Of a stretch of DNA of 64,000 nt, positions 50,270 through 63,392 are shown in pieces. Under the pieces are notes generated by a model. That model had not been told where the DNA came from, made no database searches, and saw nothing but the letters and a program-made list of their open reading frames with translations. Source of the DNA: Tubiluchus corallicola (taxonomy: Eukaryota > Priapulida > Priapulimorpha > Priapulimorphida > Tubiluchidae); assembly GCA_030141605.1 (NCBI GenBank), contig JAQGDQ010000004.1, forward strand, positions 682,001-746,000, in the 5' to 3' direction. The position numbers were made by a program, and so were the translations under genes. Position 1 is the first letter of the stretch. The number at the start of each line of letters is the position of its first letter.

Positions 50270-50621
50270 ACTAACTGGCTGACTACTGAAAGACTGACTG
50301 ACTGCCTGAATAATGAACTCACAAACTCATGAATAAATTAATTAAATAACTAAATAACCATTATAACAAACCAATTAGCCAGCCAACCAACCAACCAACC
50401 ATAGTAACCAACCAGCTAGCCAACTAATCAACTAACTAATCAACTAACCAACCAACGAACTAATCAATAAACCAACCAGTCAACCATCTAGCCAATCAGC
50501 CAACCAACTGACCGACAAAAGAACTAACTAACTAGTCAGTCAGTCAGTCAGTCAGTCAGTCAGTCAGTCAGTCAGTCAGTCAGTCAGTCAGTCAGTCAGT
50601 CAGTCAGTCAGTCAGTCAGTC
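50270..50621. repeat. Tetranucleotide tract: worn CCAA/CTAA/CTGA, then (CAGT)22
   Basis: From 50270 to 50530 there are imperfect CTGACTGA, CAACCAAC and CTAACTAA units. From 50534 to 50621 the tract is a clean CAGT array of 22 units. Confidence 0.9.
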
Positions 50622-51004
50622 AAACAGAATTGCTTGGTAGGTGCATGCCACGCAGTTTTACCAAACAACACTCACCAGATCAATAGCTCAAATCACTGTC
50701 GTCGCTTCACAAACCGCACACATATATTCAGCTTGAAATATTGAGATCCTATTGTAAAATTAGATGTTATCAAAGAAGATAGTGATCGTTTGAGAATTTT
50801 AAAATAATTTAAAATCATAGACGCTTCTCTAGATATAACTAAAATTTCAGAAGTGGCGAAATGTTTTAATAGCGTTTCTTTATTGATGTTGTCGTTGTCG
50901 TACGAATATTGATTACATTGCATTATTAACAAATATTTTACAATGCAAACAGCGCATTTCGTTAGATTTAATTAAGCGACTTGTTTCTTTTTTCAGTTAA
51001 GTCT

Positions 51005-51880
51005 TAATTGGCCATTGGAATGTGTATACTAGGGAGCCCCTAATTGACCACACCAAAATGGCTCGAATCAAAGATTAGAAATATCAGCCGGTTTTAATTT
51101 CATATTATAGCTTAAGATCCCTGGAGCCAATTAGCAACGACAGGAAGACACTATCAAATTTTAAGTGGTATTGGGTGCCTGCCACACACCTTAAATGTTG
51201 GCCAAAATTGGAACTTGGATCAAAAATATGAGGTAGAAGCTGAAATTGAGTGTAAATGATGACACACAATTTAAGTGGTACTGACTATCCTAAAGTAGGA
51301 CCTACAATAGTCAATGTAGTGGTACTATCTGATTTTCTTCTAAATGATACGTAATCATCTTAAAGGTTGAAATATGTAGAGGGACACTTTAATTGATATC
51401 TGGTACGACTATGTTATATAGAACTAAATTAGGACATGGCAGTAACTAATTCGGAAAGTCTTATTATTAGAGCATCTGGCGAGTAGTTATACCATGTAAC
51501 TTGTCTGTCATTGTTTTTATGGTCCAGGATTGATAGGCCATCATTTACATTTGATTTAAGCTGGTACTTCATGTCCCATTTGGTCTTACGCTTTGGGTAT
51601 CAAAAATACCCAAGTACCTTGTATACCAAGTACCAATTCAAGTTTACGTGTCATTTGCAAGTAAATCAGATAGTTGCCGCCTACAGTCAATACCACTTAT
51701 ATTGTCTGTCATCATTATGATTTGGGTCCGAGATTATTTAGGCCATCACTTAATTTCAGCTGGTACCTCACTGTTAATTTGTTCCCTCATTTAGGCAGGC
51801 AGCTGATGCTGCTTTTAAATGTCTATCGTTATCAATTACGAGTTCCAGTATTCATAAGCTTAATGACATGTAGTATTTCT
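51005..51880. repeat. Inverted-repeat element with three related arms
   Basis: 51225-51330 (GAGGTAGAAGCTGAAATTGAG, ATGATGACACACAATTTAAG, GTGGTACTGACTAT, ACTATCTGATTTT) is related to the reverse complement of 51668-51775 (ACCAGCTGAAATTAAGTGAT, ATGATGACAGACAATATAAG, GTGGTATTGACTGT, ACTATCTGATTT). The reverse complement of 51485-51590 is a third, more diverged copy. So a unit of about 150 bp is present once forward and twice inverted, a foldback arrangement right before the pentanucleotide array. Confidence 0.7.
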
Positions 51881-51970
51881 TAGTTTTGAGTGTAAATTTT
51901 TAACTTTTATATGGCATTTTTATGTGCTGAAATAAACTTAAAATAAATAAATAATATAAAGCTTATTATA

Positions 51971-52235
51971 TTGTATTGTATCGTATTGTATCGTATCGTA
52001 TCGTATCGTATCGTATCGTATCGTATCGTATCGTATCGTATCGTATCCCATCCCATCCCATCCCATCCCATCCCATCCCATCCCATCCCATCCCATCCCA
52101 TCCCATCCCATCCCATCCCATCCCATCCCATCATATCATATCATATCATATCATATCATATCATATCATATCATATCATATCATATCATATCATATCATA
52201 TCATATCATATCATATCATATCATATCATATCATA
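51971..52235. repeat. Compound pentanucleotide array (TCGTA)15(TCCCA)17(TCATA)21
   Basis: Three blocks that share frame and the pattern TC-NN-A: TCGTA to 52045 (the first units vary as TTGTA), TCCCA 52046-52130, and TCATA 52131-52235. The last two blocks look perfect. Frames on both strands are artefacts. Confidence 0.98.
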
Positions 52236-54686
52236 TTTATAGGCGGATTGGTGTCTTGGATTTAGACCAATGTAGGTTGTCATTTAGGGGTACCCTAGAG
52301 ACTACATATACCAACGGCACCCCGACAGATGTACATACTTGAACATCACATATTATGTTTAAGATTCTTACATGGCTAAATATTGGTATCTCGCTCATCG
52401 ATTCGAAGAGTCCTGCCTGATGATCTAAATTAATTATTTCATTTTATTTGTGAAAAAGTTTACAAAATTCTGATGGGTCCTTTCAAAATTGGAAAGCTGA
52501 ATTCATTGCACAACCCTTGCCAGCATGGTAAACCATTTCCGTTATCATCAGCAGGGCCTAACCTATGTAGAATGGCATCTGGGCCTAATTGATACGCCAA
52601 AAGACACGGTCTCATTCTCTGGGTAATGAATTTTTAATTTTTGCAAGAACAACAAAAAATGAATGATGTGATAGTTTATCGCTTTGAAAGTAAATTCAAA
52701 TAGAAAATCACTGTTAGTTAATTATTACTAGCTCGTAAGCCGAGACTCGCATCAAACTAATAACGGTATTGAATCTTTTGCGTTATTAACGAGAAATTGT
52801 AATTTGAATTTATTACTCACCTTTATTCACCTTTGCAGCTACGCCATCATTGTTTGCATTTGTTATGGCTTTAACTTTGGCAATGTTATGTGTAAGGAAC
52901 TCAAACCTGGGTTATTTAATACACTTTTTTAACAATTGAACTTTTGCGGCGCTTGTACATTTTACATATAATCACAGTAACGATATAATACATTATATAT
53001 ATACATTGATCAAAAAACATATAAGCATCATGCTGCATCAAGTAGCTAAGGATACTAATATCATGCTGTAGAAGAAAAGGCATTCTACATTGTTATGTGA
53101 AGATACCAGTCTGACACGTGATTAAACTGTATATTACAGTAACTCGGTGCGGCTGTGCCACTTTTATCTACGCTCAATTAACTCAGTCTGTGATCGCGGC
53201 TATTGTTGCTTACCATGATTCTTGCATATCATTCATATTAGAAAGCTTAGATTCAAAACAATCAAGGAGCCACTTATGAGGTGTGTTCCTTGATCGACAT
53301 GTATCATTACCATTTGTACCTATTCAAATGGAGCAAATTGCCCGGCCAACTTTATCACAGTTTATAAATACAGTAAACAATGCAAGCTTTCTTTTTGCTT
53401 TGAGTAGTTTTAAACGTCGCCTTCACGAGAAAACTTTTTCACAGCTATACAGTTAGCTCTTTGCGAAAACTGCCTGAGAAAATCCACTTGATGTGAAATA
53501 AGCCCAACTATTTGAGAAAACCATGCGAGAACCGTTTTCAGCGTGGGTTTCACACTGAGTGGGAAAAACGCTTTTAGTGTTTATGCTATACATTTAAGAA
53601 AGTCTCAGCAAACCGCTTATACTGTAATTAATAAAAGTTCTGCACAAACCATTTAAATGTGAGTAGGTTTAAACTGTTTCAGAATATTGATAACACACTT
53701 TTCGTGTGTATAGTTCGAGTAAAGCATGCAGACGGTGCAGTTCACTTTTTCATTTTAAGCTATTTAGATGAACCTAGGTGAAAAAACTTCTACTTCTTAA
53801 ATAATGTTTGAAATTGAAATACCGCCACTGAAGCCACCTATTCGTATTGGTTCACAATATTTGTATCGTAACTTTTATAGAGCAGAATTTTCAGCTTGTT
53901 GCTCAACTACCACCCGAAACGATTCATCGTTTAATATTCAGCATTGAAAGCCGTGTGAATAGGTTAAACGAGGTTTATAGGTTTTGTCAACATTCATAAA
54001 CCCTTCAAGTTGACAAAGTTATATGCTTGAGATGCAGTATTGTGATAAACTACTTATCCACGTCCACATGTGCGCCTGACTGCGTGCATGAGTATGGGAT
54101 CCAGGGCTGAAACAGACCTTGGATTTCGTTGGCTGGTCCAAGACGGTTGTTCTGAGGGCCGCTTCTTTGAAATACTGCAAATTTGTAAAAATACCCTAAT
54201 TTTTGTCCTGCGTTTTTTCTTGTCGAATGAGATTTAAAAAAGCAGTCTGATCTAAACTGTGAATTTCACATTTTTTGTAACCTAGTAGTTTAGCAGTAGT
54301 ATATACTATACAATATTATGTGTAACCAGTTCGAGAAACACATTAGCTTTGCTGGAGTCAGTGTCATAATCCACTCACAGGAAAATAGCCTTGGTAATTA
54401 ATTTAGAAATGGTTTTTTAGATCTAGTTGAATATGCTGCTGCGTACTATTAGTCTTACATTATATTTTTAAAACTAGTATCAGACTTGTTGAATTGTAAC
54501 TACCAAAGATTTGGAAATGAAAATTGTTCTTTTTTCAGCTGCTTTAATATAAAAACTTTTCTGATGACTTTTGTGATGCAAAGAAATAATAAAATATTTA
54601 TACTCTTATAAATTTACTGCTTCCAACCTTATCTGTACAAATACCATGAAAGTCACTTGATTGTAAATTGTAATTTCTTGTTTTAG

Positions 54687-54800
54687 GTAAAGTTTATTGT
54701 AATGCAACATTTGACGGTTGGGGGTGTTGGAATTATACACTTGCTGGAACTAGAGCACTCATTTACTGTCCAGACATGATTTATGGATTTGATCCAGCGC
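54687..54800 (+). CDS. CALCR-like: Calcitonin-receptor-like GPCR, exon C: core of hormone-binding domain
   Basis: Completes residue 72 and encodes 73-109 plus one base; acceptor TTGTTTTAG/G, donor GCGC/GTGAGT, phase 1 on both sides. The peptide reads KVYCNATFDGWGCWNYTLAG and ends CPDMIYGFDPA. This is the HRM signature of class B1 receptors: Cys76, the buried Asp81, Trp83, Cys85 and Trp86, Cys99-Pro100. The spacing and the FDP motif match the calcitonin/CGRP receptor subgroup (DGW-CW, CPD-----FDP) better than CRF, PTH or secretin receptors. Sequons N77-A-T and N87-Y-T. The domain binds the C-terminal half of the peptide ligand outside the cell. Insect DH31 receptors fall in the same subgroup. 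Confidence 0.95.
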
Positions 54801-57800
54801 GTGAGTCACAAAGCATATTTTTTATCATTTAGTATTACTGATGTGCACAGTGCACAATAAATGTATAACCAGTTGCATTGTGTTGTTTTTTGTTGTATTA
54901 TTGCTTCTTGTATGGTCACACAGCACTGTGTTTCATTATGATGTGATGTGTTATGTTGTGCTATACTTTGCTGCATTGTGCGTTGATGTGCTGTTGAGTT
55001 GTGCAATGTCATAAGTATAGTTACCGCATTTCTTCTAGTGCGTGCTGCTGCATTATTAAAATTACGAAGAAAAAATACCATGTTGAAAACTGAGCGTTTT
55101 TCCTCTCCTGCGGTTCATTCTCAATGCTGTCAATGCATATCATTCTTCATAAACCTATACAGAGTTTGTAAATGAATCAAATTGAATATGAAATCATTTC
55201 AAATCAAATTCAGTAAATTAGCACATAACATGAATAAAATTAATGGATTGGAATTGTCCCTAAAGTTCGAAATCAGTTTTGATAGATTTCCATGACATAA
55301 CTGTAGATGACTATAATGATTTTAGATTATAGATAATAGGATTTTAGCATTTTTATCTTGTGTTCCGCACTAGATTTCCTAAAAATGAGAGACAAATTTT
55401 GGCCATCTTGAAATCCTTGCATTTCGATAACAAAAACTTTGTATCTCAAACTATAGCTCCTTTATAGTAAAAGTCGAGCTATACATAACCGACTGTTAAG
55501 TAGACCGCTTGTACATAACAAGCACTTTCTAATAGATGGCGCAGTTTCCATCGTGAACAAGTACACGTAGGTGCATTATTTACTAACAGCAATTGAAAGG
55601 GCGTGATTTTCAGTAGATAAAACGTGATAAAATTTTGCGTAGATCATTAAATGTAGGTGATTGATAGATCCTGTGATAATGTGAATCCAGATGCATTATC
55701 AATTAAAGATCCTAATTGTGTTGACATAAGTTCAATTAATTAGCAATCACTAACAGACACCTAGTAACATGTAAAACGACTAACCTAGTAAAACGAATAG
55801 CGGTAATCTGTAATTTGATAACCTTTTAAGTAGAACTGTAACCGCATTACATAAGCTCTTCGTGGAGTAATAGAAAAACAGGAACTTGACGTACGTGATT
55901 TTTATCCGCGAGCACTGCCGATCTAAGAGAACCAATATAGTAATTTCTTATTATAACTTCGGTTAACGATTCGGGCTCACAAGATGTCGGTCAGTTAGAA
56001 TGGCGTCACCTGACCGCTGGGTTATCAAATACTAACGTTACTCACCCACCCAATGATCAATGGTGTGCGCACTTCCCATGTAGTGCAGTTGCGTTTCGCA
56101 CTTACTACTTGAAAACACGAGTAGCAAATAAATAGTAAATTATATTGCAAGACGCAATAGAGTGCACTCACGCGACATTAGAGGACGCAATAAAGTAAAC
56201 GCACACCCGTAGAGAATTTACAGAACTGATAAAAGATCATATAATCGATAAACTAGAACTATAAACTCAAAATGTCCTGGATGGTGTTTTACAAGCTGAA
56301 TAACCTAAAGTCGATATAGCCAAATCCGCTGAGTTACAAATAAAAACATCTCTATACATTTATATCATTGTTTTCTTTAATTAGATTACTCACAAAAGTA
56401 AATTTGTTGTTGTCAGGCTAATTTAAAGTTGCACTGTACTGCAAGGTCATTTGTCAAGGGTTATTCTGTGCGTAGTTGGAACTGGTAGAAAGCAATGCAA
56501 AGAATAGGAACTGAACTATGTTGAGTTCCTTTTGATGCAAAAGAACTTGGAATTGGATTTAGTTCTTTTCTAAAAGTTCAAGAGAACGAGGAACTTGAAT
56601 TAGTTCCTTTTATCCCGGAGGAGCTTATAACTGTGATTTCTCCCTTATCTTGCCAGAAAACTACGAATGTAACTAGCTGCTAAACTTGGAAAACGTTTAC
56701 AGTCCTGTCTGTATCGATTTTTATTTGAATTATTAAATGCCTCACAAGTAGAACATTAAAGCGCTAATTTCACTAAATCCAATCTTTTTTGGAAATGTTA
56801 CTGTAAAAACTGGCTGTTTGCTTGAAAGACTTTTACTTTCCACTCATCGCAAAAAAGGTGAAACTGCTGTACAAATAAGGATTAAATATGCTTTAAAAAT
56901 GAGAAAAAGAACATCAAACAAAAATAAAGCAACGCGCAAATAAATAAAGAACAAGCATTAACAAATTAATAACAAGCATACTGGAGCAGAAAATGACTTG
57001 AAGCAGAACAAAAGCAAAATTTACTAAAATTAATAATAAACTTTCTAACACATCACAAAATAGCATGCACCTGCACACGCATACACGTCTACACAAAAAT
57101 CCGCTTATGCACGCAGTTTAAACAGTTACAAAACATTAATAATTTGGCGTGATTGTGACAAAATAAACACCACCAGAAACTATAAATTCAACAAATAAAT
57201 TACTGCAAAGCTTTGCATAAAAATAACCAAACAAAAACACTTACAAACGTTTCAGGAACTGTATAACAAACTTCAAGTCAATTTTCAGAAATCAACAGAG
57301 ACATATTGATCTATAACAGCCGCATACTGAAACACAACTACAGGCGTCTATACAAGCAAAAACAGGATTGTGCAATATTGAAAGACTATCTAACTTCTCA
57401 TACTAGAACTCCCAAGCATGTTAAACAAACGATCCTATAGGTAATGCAACATAACGACGCTCTCCAATCTACACACCTGGCTTCACCATGCTAACCCGGG
57501 AGATAACAGTTACAATGTTACTCATTTTAGCCAATTCGCTTTTGTTAAGGTACCGTCCATAGCTCGTACATAGCATGATGAAAAGTTGAAATGACGACAA
57601 TTAGTTAAAAATCTCAGAGGAAAAGCTCCTTCTTCATTTGTAAGCAGGTGATTTTGTTGAAATGGTTTTCTTGAGTTGTCTACCGTGCATTGAATTTCGC
57701 GTAGTCTATCTGACGAGTTCTTGTGGGACTCATTTACTAACTGACGAAAATTAAGTCTGATTACAGCGGAGAAAAGAAAAGTCCTTGAGTAATGATATTA

Positions 57801-58333
57801 CGTTTCACTGCACAGAACATAGAAAAAAATGATAATGATGTAAAATACGATGCCTGTCTCTCTGTCTTTTTGTATGTGCGTTAAAGATATAAAATGAAAA
57901 TCTTTTGTTGGAAAAATTGCGCTTCACTCTCAGTAAAGACCAAGAATGCAATTTTGAAAGATGTTCTACGTTTCATTTTTTTAAATTACTTTAAAAGTCG
58001 TTTATTGCTATAAAAATACGAGGGTACAAAATAATATACCGTCAATAGTTGCAAATGTGCTGAAAAATGCTCAGCCTTGATGAGGGCACAGGTGGCAGCT
58101 GTTGCATCAATTATAATAAGTAGCGATTTACTGATTCTGTAGTTTTGCAAATTTGAACTGGAAGTGCGATTTAGCAGTATGGTAGCAGTATGATAATCCA
58201 TTTTACCGAATAAAAAGCAGCGTGCAAATATAGTGCAAGATAAATTCTTTTGACAGTACATATACTGGCTCTGTTAATTAATTTTTATAGTTATTTAAGA
58301 TGCGCATGCTTACAGGAACATCTTGTTTTTTAG
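54801..58333 (+). other. Receptor intron C (about 3.5 kb)
   Basis: GTGAGT to TTGTTTTTTAG. Mostly AT-rich with no recognisable element apart from the worn pentanucleotide tract near its 5' end. Frames at 56.9-57.1 and 58.0-58.3 kb lack support. Confidence 0.85.
54870..55015. repeat. Worn TGTTG/GTGCT pentanucleotide tract
   Basis: GTGTT, ATGTT, GTGCT, ATACT and GTGCG units follow one another at a period close to five. It is an eroded relative of the clean pentamer array at 51971-52235. Confidence 0.45.
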
Positions 58334-58440
58334 TCACTGCATTTAAGGACTGCATGGAAGACGGAACTTGGTTCAGGCACCCAATCACAAACCGATCCTG
58401 GTCAAATTATACAACTTGCGTAAACTTGGAAGACTATCAG
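58334..58440 (+). CDS. CALCR-like: Calcitonin-receptor-like GPCR, exon D: end of hormone-binding domain
   Basis: Completes residue 110 and encodes 111-145. Acceptor TTTTTTAG/T. It contains [20 protein letters not shown] followed by [11 protein letters not shown]. Cys116 and Cys138 complete the six-cysteine set; by the family rule the bonds are 59-85, 76-116 and 99-138. W-FRHP--NR-WSNYT-C is a hallmark of calcitonin-type receptors. Sequons N129-R-S and N134-Y-T. The frame meets a stop seven bases past 58440 if read on, while CAG/GCAAGT fits a GC-AG donor in phase 0, the position where family members splice before helix 1. No helix 1 exon was found to the right, so the seven-helix region lies beyond the window. 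Confidence 0.94.
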
Positions 58441-58446
58441 GCAAGT
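58441..58446 (+). promoter_or_regulatory. GC-type 5' splice site
   Basis: CAG/GCAAGT: the T of the usual GT is C, and all other positions match the U1 consensus, as is typical of GC-AG introns. Continuing as exon would give Ala-Ser-Met-Leu-stop. Confidence 0.85.
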
Positions 58447-58649
58447 ATGCTTTAAAAAGTCAGCAAATTCTTAATAGGAAGAACAATAAAACTGATATAG
58501 GCCTAATGTCACACAATAGAGAAATTGCATTCTATCTCCTATCATCAGACCGGAACACGCCACTTTTAATAAAAATTCCGTAATCGTGAAATATTGTTAT
58601 TGCCTTGAGAATAATGTACTTATCTTTCGTATTATGAATTATATTGGTG

Positions 58650-58800
58650 AAAAATAAATTAATAGATGGACAAATAAATAATTGAACGAAATTTCAAATA
58701 AATAAACAAGTGGTGGTATAACTTAGTGAACGAGTGAATAAACACGAACGAACGAATAAACGAACAAGGAAATGTACAAAGTGGGTGAACGAATAACAGT
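58650..58800. repeat. Worn (GAAC/AAAT)n tetranucleotide tract
   Basis: ATAAATAATTGAACG, GAACGAGTGAATAAAC and ACGAACGAACGAATAAACGAAC units: same kind as 38.7 kb. Confidence 0.65.
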
Positions 58801-60164
58801 AATAAAGATTTTTGATCTTTATTAATAAAGCTTTGACTTTTCTTTAATTATTTTCAAAAGTCCGTTGTTGCGTTACCGCGTTTTTAATTTTGAGCGTCTT
58901 TAAGTTAAATGAATTTTCAGCATTTTCTAGATCTTGCAAATCCTCTTTTACTGTTATAGGTTGCCTTATGAAGAGGCAAATTTTTCATGCTATTTAATTA
59001 GACTGCTTTCCTTGTGAGAAGTGTAAATTTATCTGTAAAGTAAAACGTAATTACAGTTACCTAAATTTGTGCATTAACTAAACCATCTGCCGCGCGAAAC
59101 CATCCTGATTGGTCATATCTCCACACCAGACCATATATGACAGCAGTTATTACCTTTGAGTTTTTAATTTGAAAACTACCTCAATTTTTTTATAAAATGA
59201 AAAGAGATAAACTTTGAGAAAAACTCCTCACTAGTACTTCTGGAACGCTCTGCTATGCAGAATTTAAAACGTTAGATGTTCTCGCGAGTATTTCTTACTT
59301 CACTGAAACGTTAGTAGAATATCTTATCTCATCAGGCCTGTACTGTGAGTGGCCTAAGCTGTTCTGAGCTTCGTAACAGCTGAAAACGAGAAACGAATTT
59401 TACATTTTCAGTCAACCAAATACTGTCGATTTGTAGGGCACTTTGTGGCGTATATATTTTTAAACTTATGTTTTGCGACTTCAATAATTTGAAAAAAACA
59501 TTGGCGCTTATAACGTATTGGGACAACGATTTTGGTATTAAATTTCTCTTAGCGCTGCAAGCTTGCTTGTAACGCTACAACAAATAACAAATTGCAAATG
59601 TTGCCATCAGAGAGCGTGCTATTAATTTCAAAATTGCTATTCGTTGTTTCTCAGCTTGTCGACAGAAATTGTTTGCGAAAAACACGTTAGCACTGGGTTT
59701 CTAGGCAGTCTGATTAACAAAAGTCTGATGACCGCGACGTGTCATAAGATTTACAAAATTAAATTTTCTGATAACGTCATTTCCAATTTACCACCATTAT
59801 TTTAGCAGAATAACTTCAAAAGAATTTCATTGGTTTTGTAGGCATGGATTCATAATTGTCGTATTCCACTCATAATCAGTTTGATGATCAATGAGCAGTT
59901 TGTGGTCATAGTTTTTATAATTTGCATCGGAAAAATCAATTTGCTCAAATTTTGTAAAAGACGGTTATTCAAAAATGAAATTTAGGTATTGCTGTTAATC
60001 CACTATGAACTGTTCTGCCATTTTTGTTACACAAGGCATGTCTAATTAAGATTTTGCTATAGCTATTGTTTTTCCCTGAGTTATTTATTTTTATTCTTAT
60101 TTATTCTCCGCCACAACGCTTAATAACTCGTAAGCCTTCCAAGCTAGGGTCATTAAACTCACCG

Positions 60165-60830
60165 GATTGGTAGCCATGGGCGGGAGACGTACAACAGTGT
60201 GGTGACCACTGATCTCTGATCAAGGGGGGAAGGGCAGTGGGCGTTGGTCAGTTTTTCCTTGACAATGCATCTTCTCCTAGGGCTTTCGGTTTTTCCAATT
60301 TTTTTCACAAGTATTTGGGCACTTTGGGCATTATGTATACATGATGTCGGGTCAAAGGTCACAGAACGGGCTGGACTTCATTTATTTTTCTTTATGATCC
60401 ATCTGCTCCCACAGTTTTTGAGCCAGGGCCACAATATTTGGTATGTTGCTAGGTGGTGTCGTGGCCTTGCACATCATAAAATATGGGAAGCGCGCGTATA
60501 GCAAAATTTTTCGCCAGGGGCAAAAACCGAAAAAAGGGGGTCCGGAACAGAAGTGCACCGCGTATTGAGCAACGGTACCTTGTAGCACATTAAATGAAAC
60601 GTCTCGATGAGGCGGCTATAGGTTACAGTGTGAAACGTTAACCTGTCACCCCATTAGGGGCAAAATAGGGGTCGAGGAGAGAAATGCCTTCCAGGGTCTA
60701 CCAAAAGTAGCTTGTATATCAAATGAAATGTCTCTAAGAGACAAACTGAATGATATAAGTTATACTGAGATTGGTTGACCTTTGACCCATGGGTGATAGG
60801 CTGAACAGTTAAATGCTGAGGTTTCACTGT
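60165..60830 (+). repeat. Dispersed repeat with tandem units, copy 2
   Basis: Second copy of the family at 34.1-35 kb, same orientation: TTTTTGAGCCAGGGCCACAA, TTGCTAGGTGGTGTCG, CAAAATTTTTCGCCAGGGGC and GGGGGTCCGG at 60413-60545. Two units follow with TTAAATGAAACGTCTCGATG (60590) and TATCAAATGAAATGTCTC (60716), then GGTTGACCTTTGACCCATGG. Fewer tandem units than at 34 kb. Confidence 0.75.
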
Positions 60831-61359
60831 GAAACGCACTTCCCATGTATTCGAGTAAGGTGAATTCAATAAAAGAAAAGAAGCACTTTTAGGAACACTA
60901 CATCTCTTCATTTTAAAGCTCAATTTTATAACTATTGTTGTAAAATCTTCAGTTTCTGACCACGCCAGAAACATTGTCAGCTAGTTAAGATTTAAAATTT
61001 GGCGTTAGAACTTTGTAGCCTATCCTGTTGAATTAGCCTTGAATGTAATTATTAATTATCAGCATAAATGCAATAAAAGTACAAATTCTAGATCACAAAA
61101 TAGACGCATGTTAGTTTATTAATGACTTGACAGCTTAATGACTTGACAATTTAAAGAGACAATAATTTACAAACCCTTTTGAAATCTAGGAAACCTTTAC
61201 AGGTGGCAGTTTGGGTTTTTTAGAGTTCCGAAAGTTATTTGCACTTGGATATTTCCATCAACAAAACATTTAATTTTTGATTAGCGAATGTGAGTTCAGT
61301 ATTTTGAAACAGAACAAAGAAACTGTAGATAATTTCTTTTCTTCGCTTTCAGAAGTATA

Positions 61360-62560
61360 GTTTTTGTAGGGTTTTTTCGACCTTTGTGTGTCAAAATATG
61401 GACTGAAAAACCCCTGGGGAATAGTGAAGGGTTTTTCAGAAAGAGGAAAGGTATGATAAGGGTTTTGAAAGAGAAAGAGTAGTTTTATTTTCGTACCATT
61501 TATAAGTCACGCCTGTTTTCAAAGAGAAAATGTGTGAGAAAAGTTTTTTCAAACAGAAAGGATAGTTTTGTTTTCCTACTTTTTCCCTACGCTTATATAC
61601 GTCACGCACTAAGACTTCTGAACACGTGATTTCTGTAATGCTGTAACTGGTTTGTGTGGCACCGCTTTATTTTTTGTGAATTTTTCTGCCTCTGGGTTGA
61701 AATAGTAGAATACACCGTTTTATCTTTATTTTAGCTTGACAGTTTCATATTATTAATATGGTCTCATTTTTTATTAATCTGTAATTGAAGAAAAGACTTG
61801 CCAAAGCTCGTGTTTGTGAGAATCTGGAAACTGGAGTTACATGTGATTAGCTACTGCAGACATTTCTATGATTGTATGGTTAAGTGGCATTTACCTAGTA
61901 TTCGGAATGCATATGCGTTATGCGGATTCGGAAAATCGGTTTATACTGTTTTCAATGCACCCGTTTATCAGACCTGCGTTATTTTTGTAATTTTTTTCTG
62001 CAATTATTTCCTATTGATTTTTCATACACAGCTATACTACAGGTGGAAAACACATAATGCATAACGCATTCCGGATGCCTGGTAAACGCTACTTCAGGCT
62101 GTATGACGTTACCACATGAGGGGCTCATTATTGTGTTGATTAACTATTTTTCTGAAAATATGTTCTAACTTATCGTCTTACCCACATAATATGTGGACAG
62201 CAGAAAAGACAAGATTTAATTTTTGTCACACTGTGGATTTCTTGTTTTAATTAATTAACATTTTATTAACACGTAAATGTAATTATGCCACGAGCACTGT
62301 ATATTTGTAATATGCGAAGACTTGAGAAAGTGTTTTAGTAATTACAGTATTGTGTTTGCTGTTTTACCAAAGACGTCAAAACAGAAAAATAAGGGGTTTT
62401 CAGAAAAGGTTTTCCAGAGACATTTCAAAAGGGTGGAATAAGGGTTTATCAAATGATTTTGAAGGTTTTTTTAGAATGGATAGGGTAAGGGCTTTCACAA
62501 ATATATGGACACATAAAAACCTCTTTCCTGCCCATTAACAAACCCTTATTCTAACAGTGT
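61360..62560. repeat. AGGGTTTTTCAGAAAG motif clusters
   Basis: 61366-61480 and 62385-62550 both carry several copies of AAGGGTTTT(T)CAGAAAG and AAAACCCC-like words in both orientations. They may be the two ends of one worn element of about 1.2 kb. Confidence 0.35.
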
Positions 62561-63180
62561 TGCTTTACAAGGGGAATTCAACATCCTGAGAAACATTGCA
62601 GATTACTCTAATTGCTCTTCTCTGGATTTGGCACCGCTTACTCACTCTAAACAATATCACTAATATTTTGCCGACCACTTAAGAGTATTCAATAGTTTTA
62701 CCTCTAACAATAGCAATTACTTTTGATTCGACCATTAATAACCAACGAAGCAGTTACATAATGCATTTTCTTAAACGTTTGTTAGTATCGGACGACGAGA
62801 CAGCATCATCAAATATTTGTTGAAAAGTACTGGCTGTAACTGCCTTAAACTTTTGTAACTACTGAAACCTTTAGTATCATTATACTTTATATACAAGCAG
62901 GTAATATTTGGAAGTTCTACCAAAAATAAGGTGAATAAAATTCAGAACTTTGGGTGCAAAAGCGATACAGTAATCCGACTTTCCATCGATTTTAACTCAT
63001 TGCCTCCTAACAGATAAGAAGGCAGCTACCAATCATACTGCCAAATTAGGCAGTTCAAAACACATTTGTTACTTAGTAATTAATCTAGTATGATCAACTA
63101 AGATCGAATGCGTTAGCGTAATAAATAGTAAAACTCTTGTGATATCCTCATTGTCAGCAGCATGCTAGCTTACAGCCACA

Positions 63181-63301
<121 letters not shown>

Positions 63302-63309
63302 GTTATTGA

Positions 63310-63392
63310 TGACTACAACACAATTCAGTACAGTGCAGTACGGTGCGATGCAGTGCAGAGCAGTACAATACAATACACTTCAATACATACGC
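63310..63392. repeat. Worn (CAGTR)n pentanucleotide tract
   Basis: CAGTA, CAGTG, CAGTA, CGGTG, CGATG, CAGTG, CAGAG, CAGTA, CAATA, CAATA units at period five, next to the AAT array. Confidence 0.7.

Larger units (their letters stand above)
49662..54686 (+). other. Receptor intron B (about 5.0 kb)
   Basis: GTAAGC to TTGTTTTAG. It contains the TGCCAA cluster, tetranucleotide tracts, an inverted-repeat element and the compound pentanucleotide array, listed separately. The rest is AT-rich with no gene seen. Confidence 0.85.

Noticed and set aside
51971-52342. 123- and 88-codon frames of YRIVS/HPIPS/YHIIS
   Set aside because: Translations of the pentanucleotide array.
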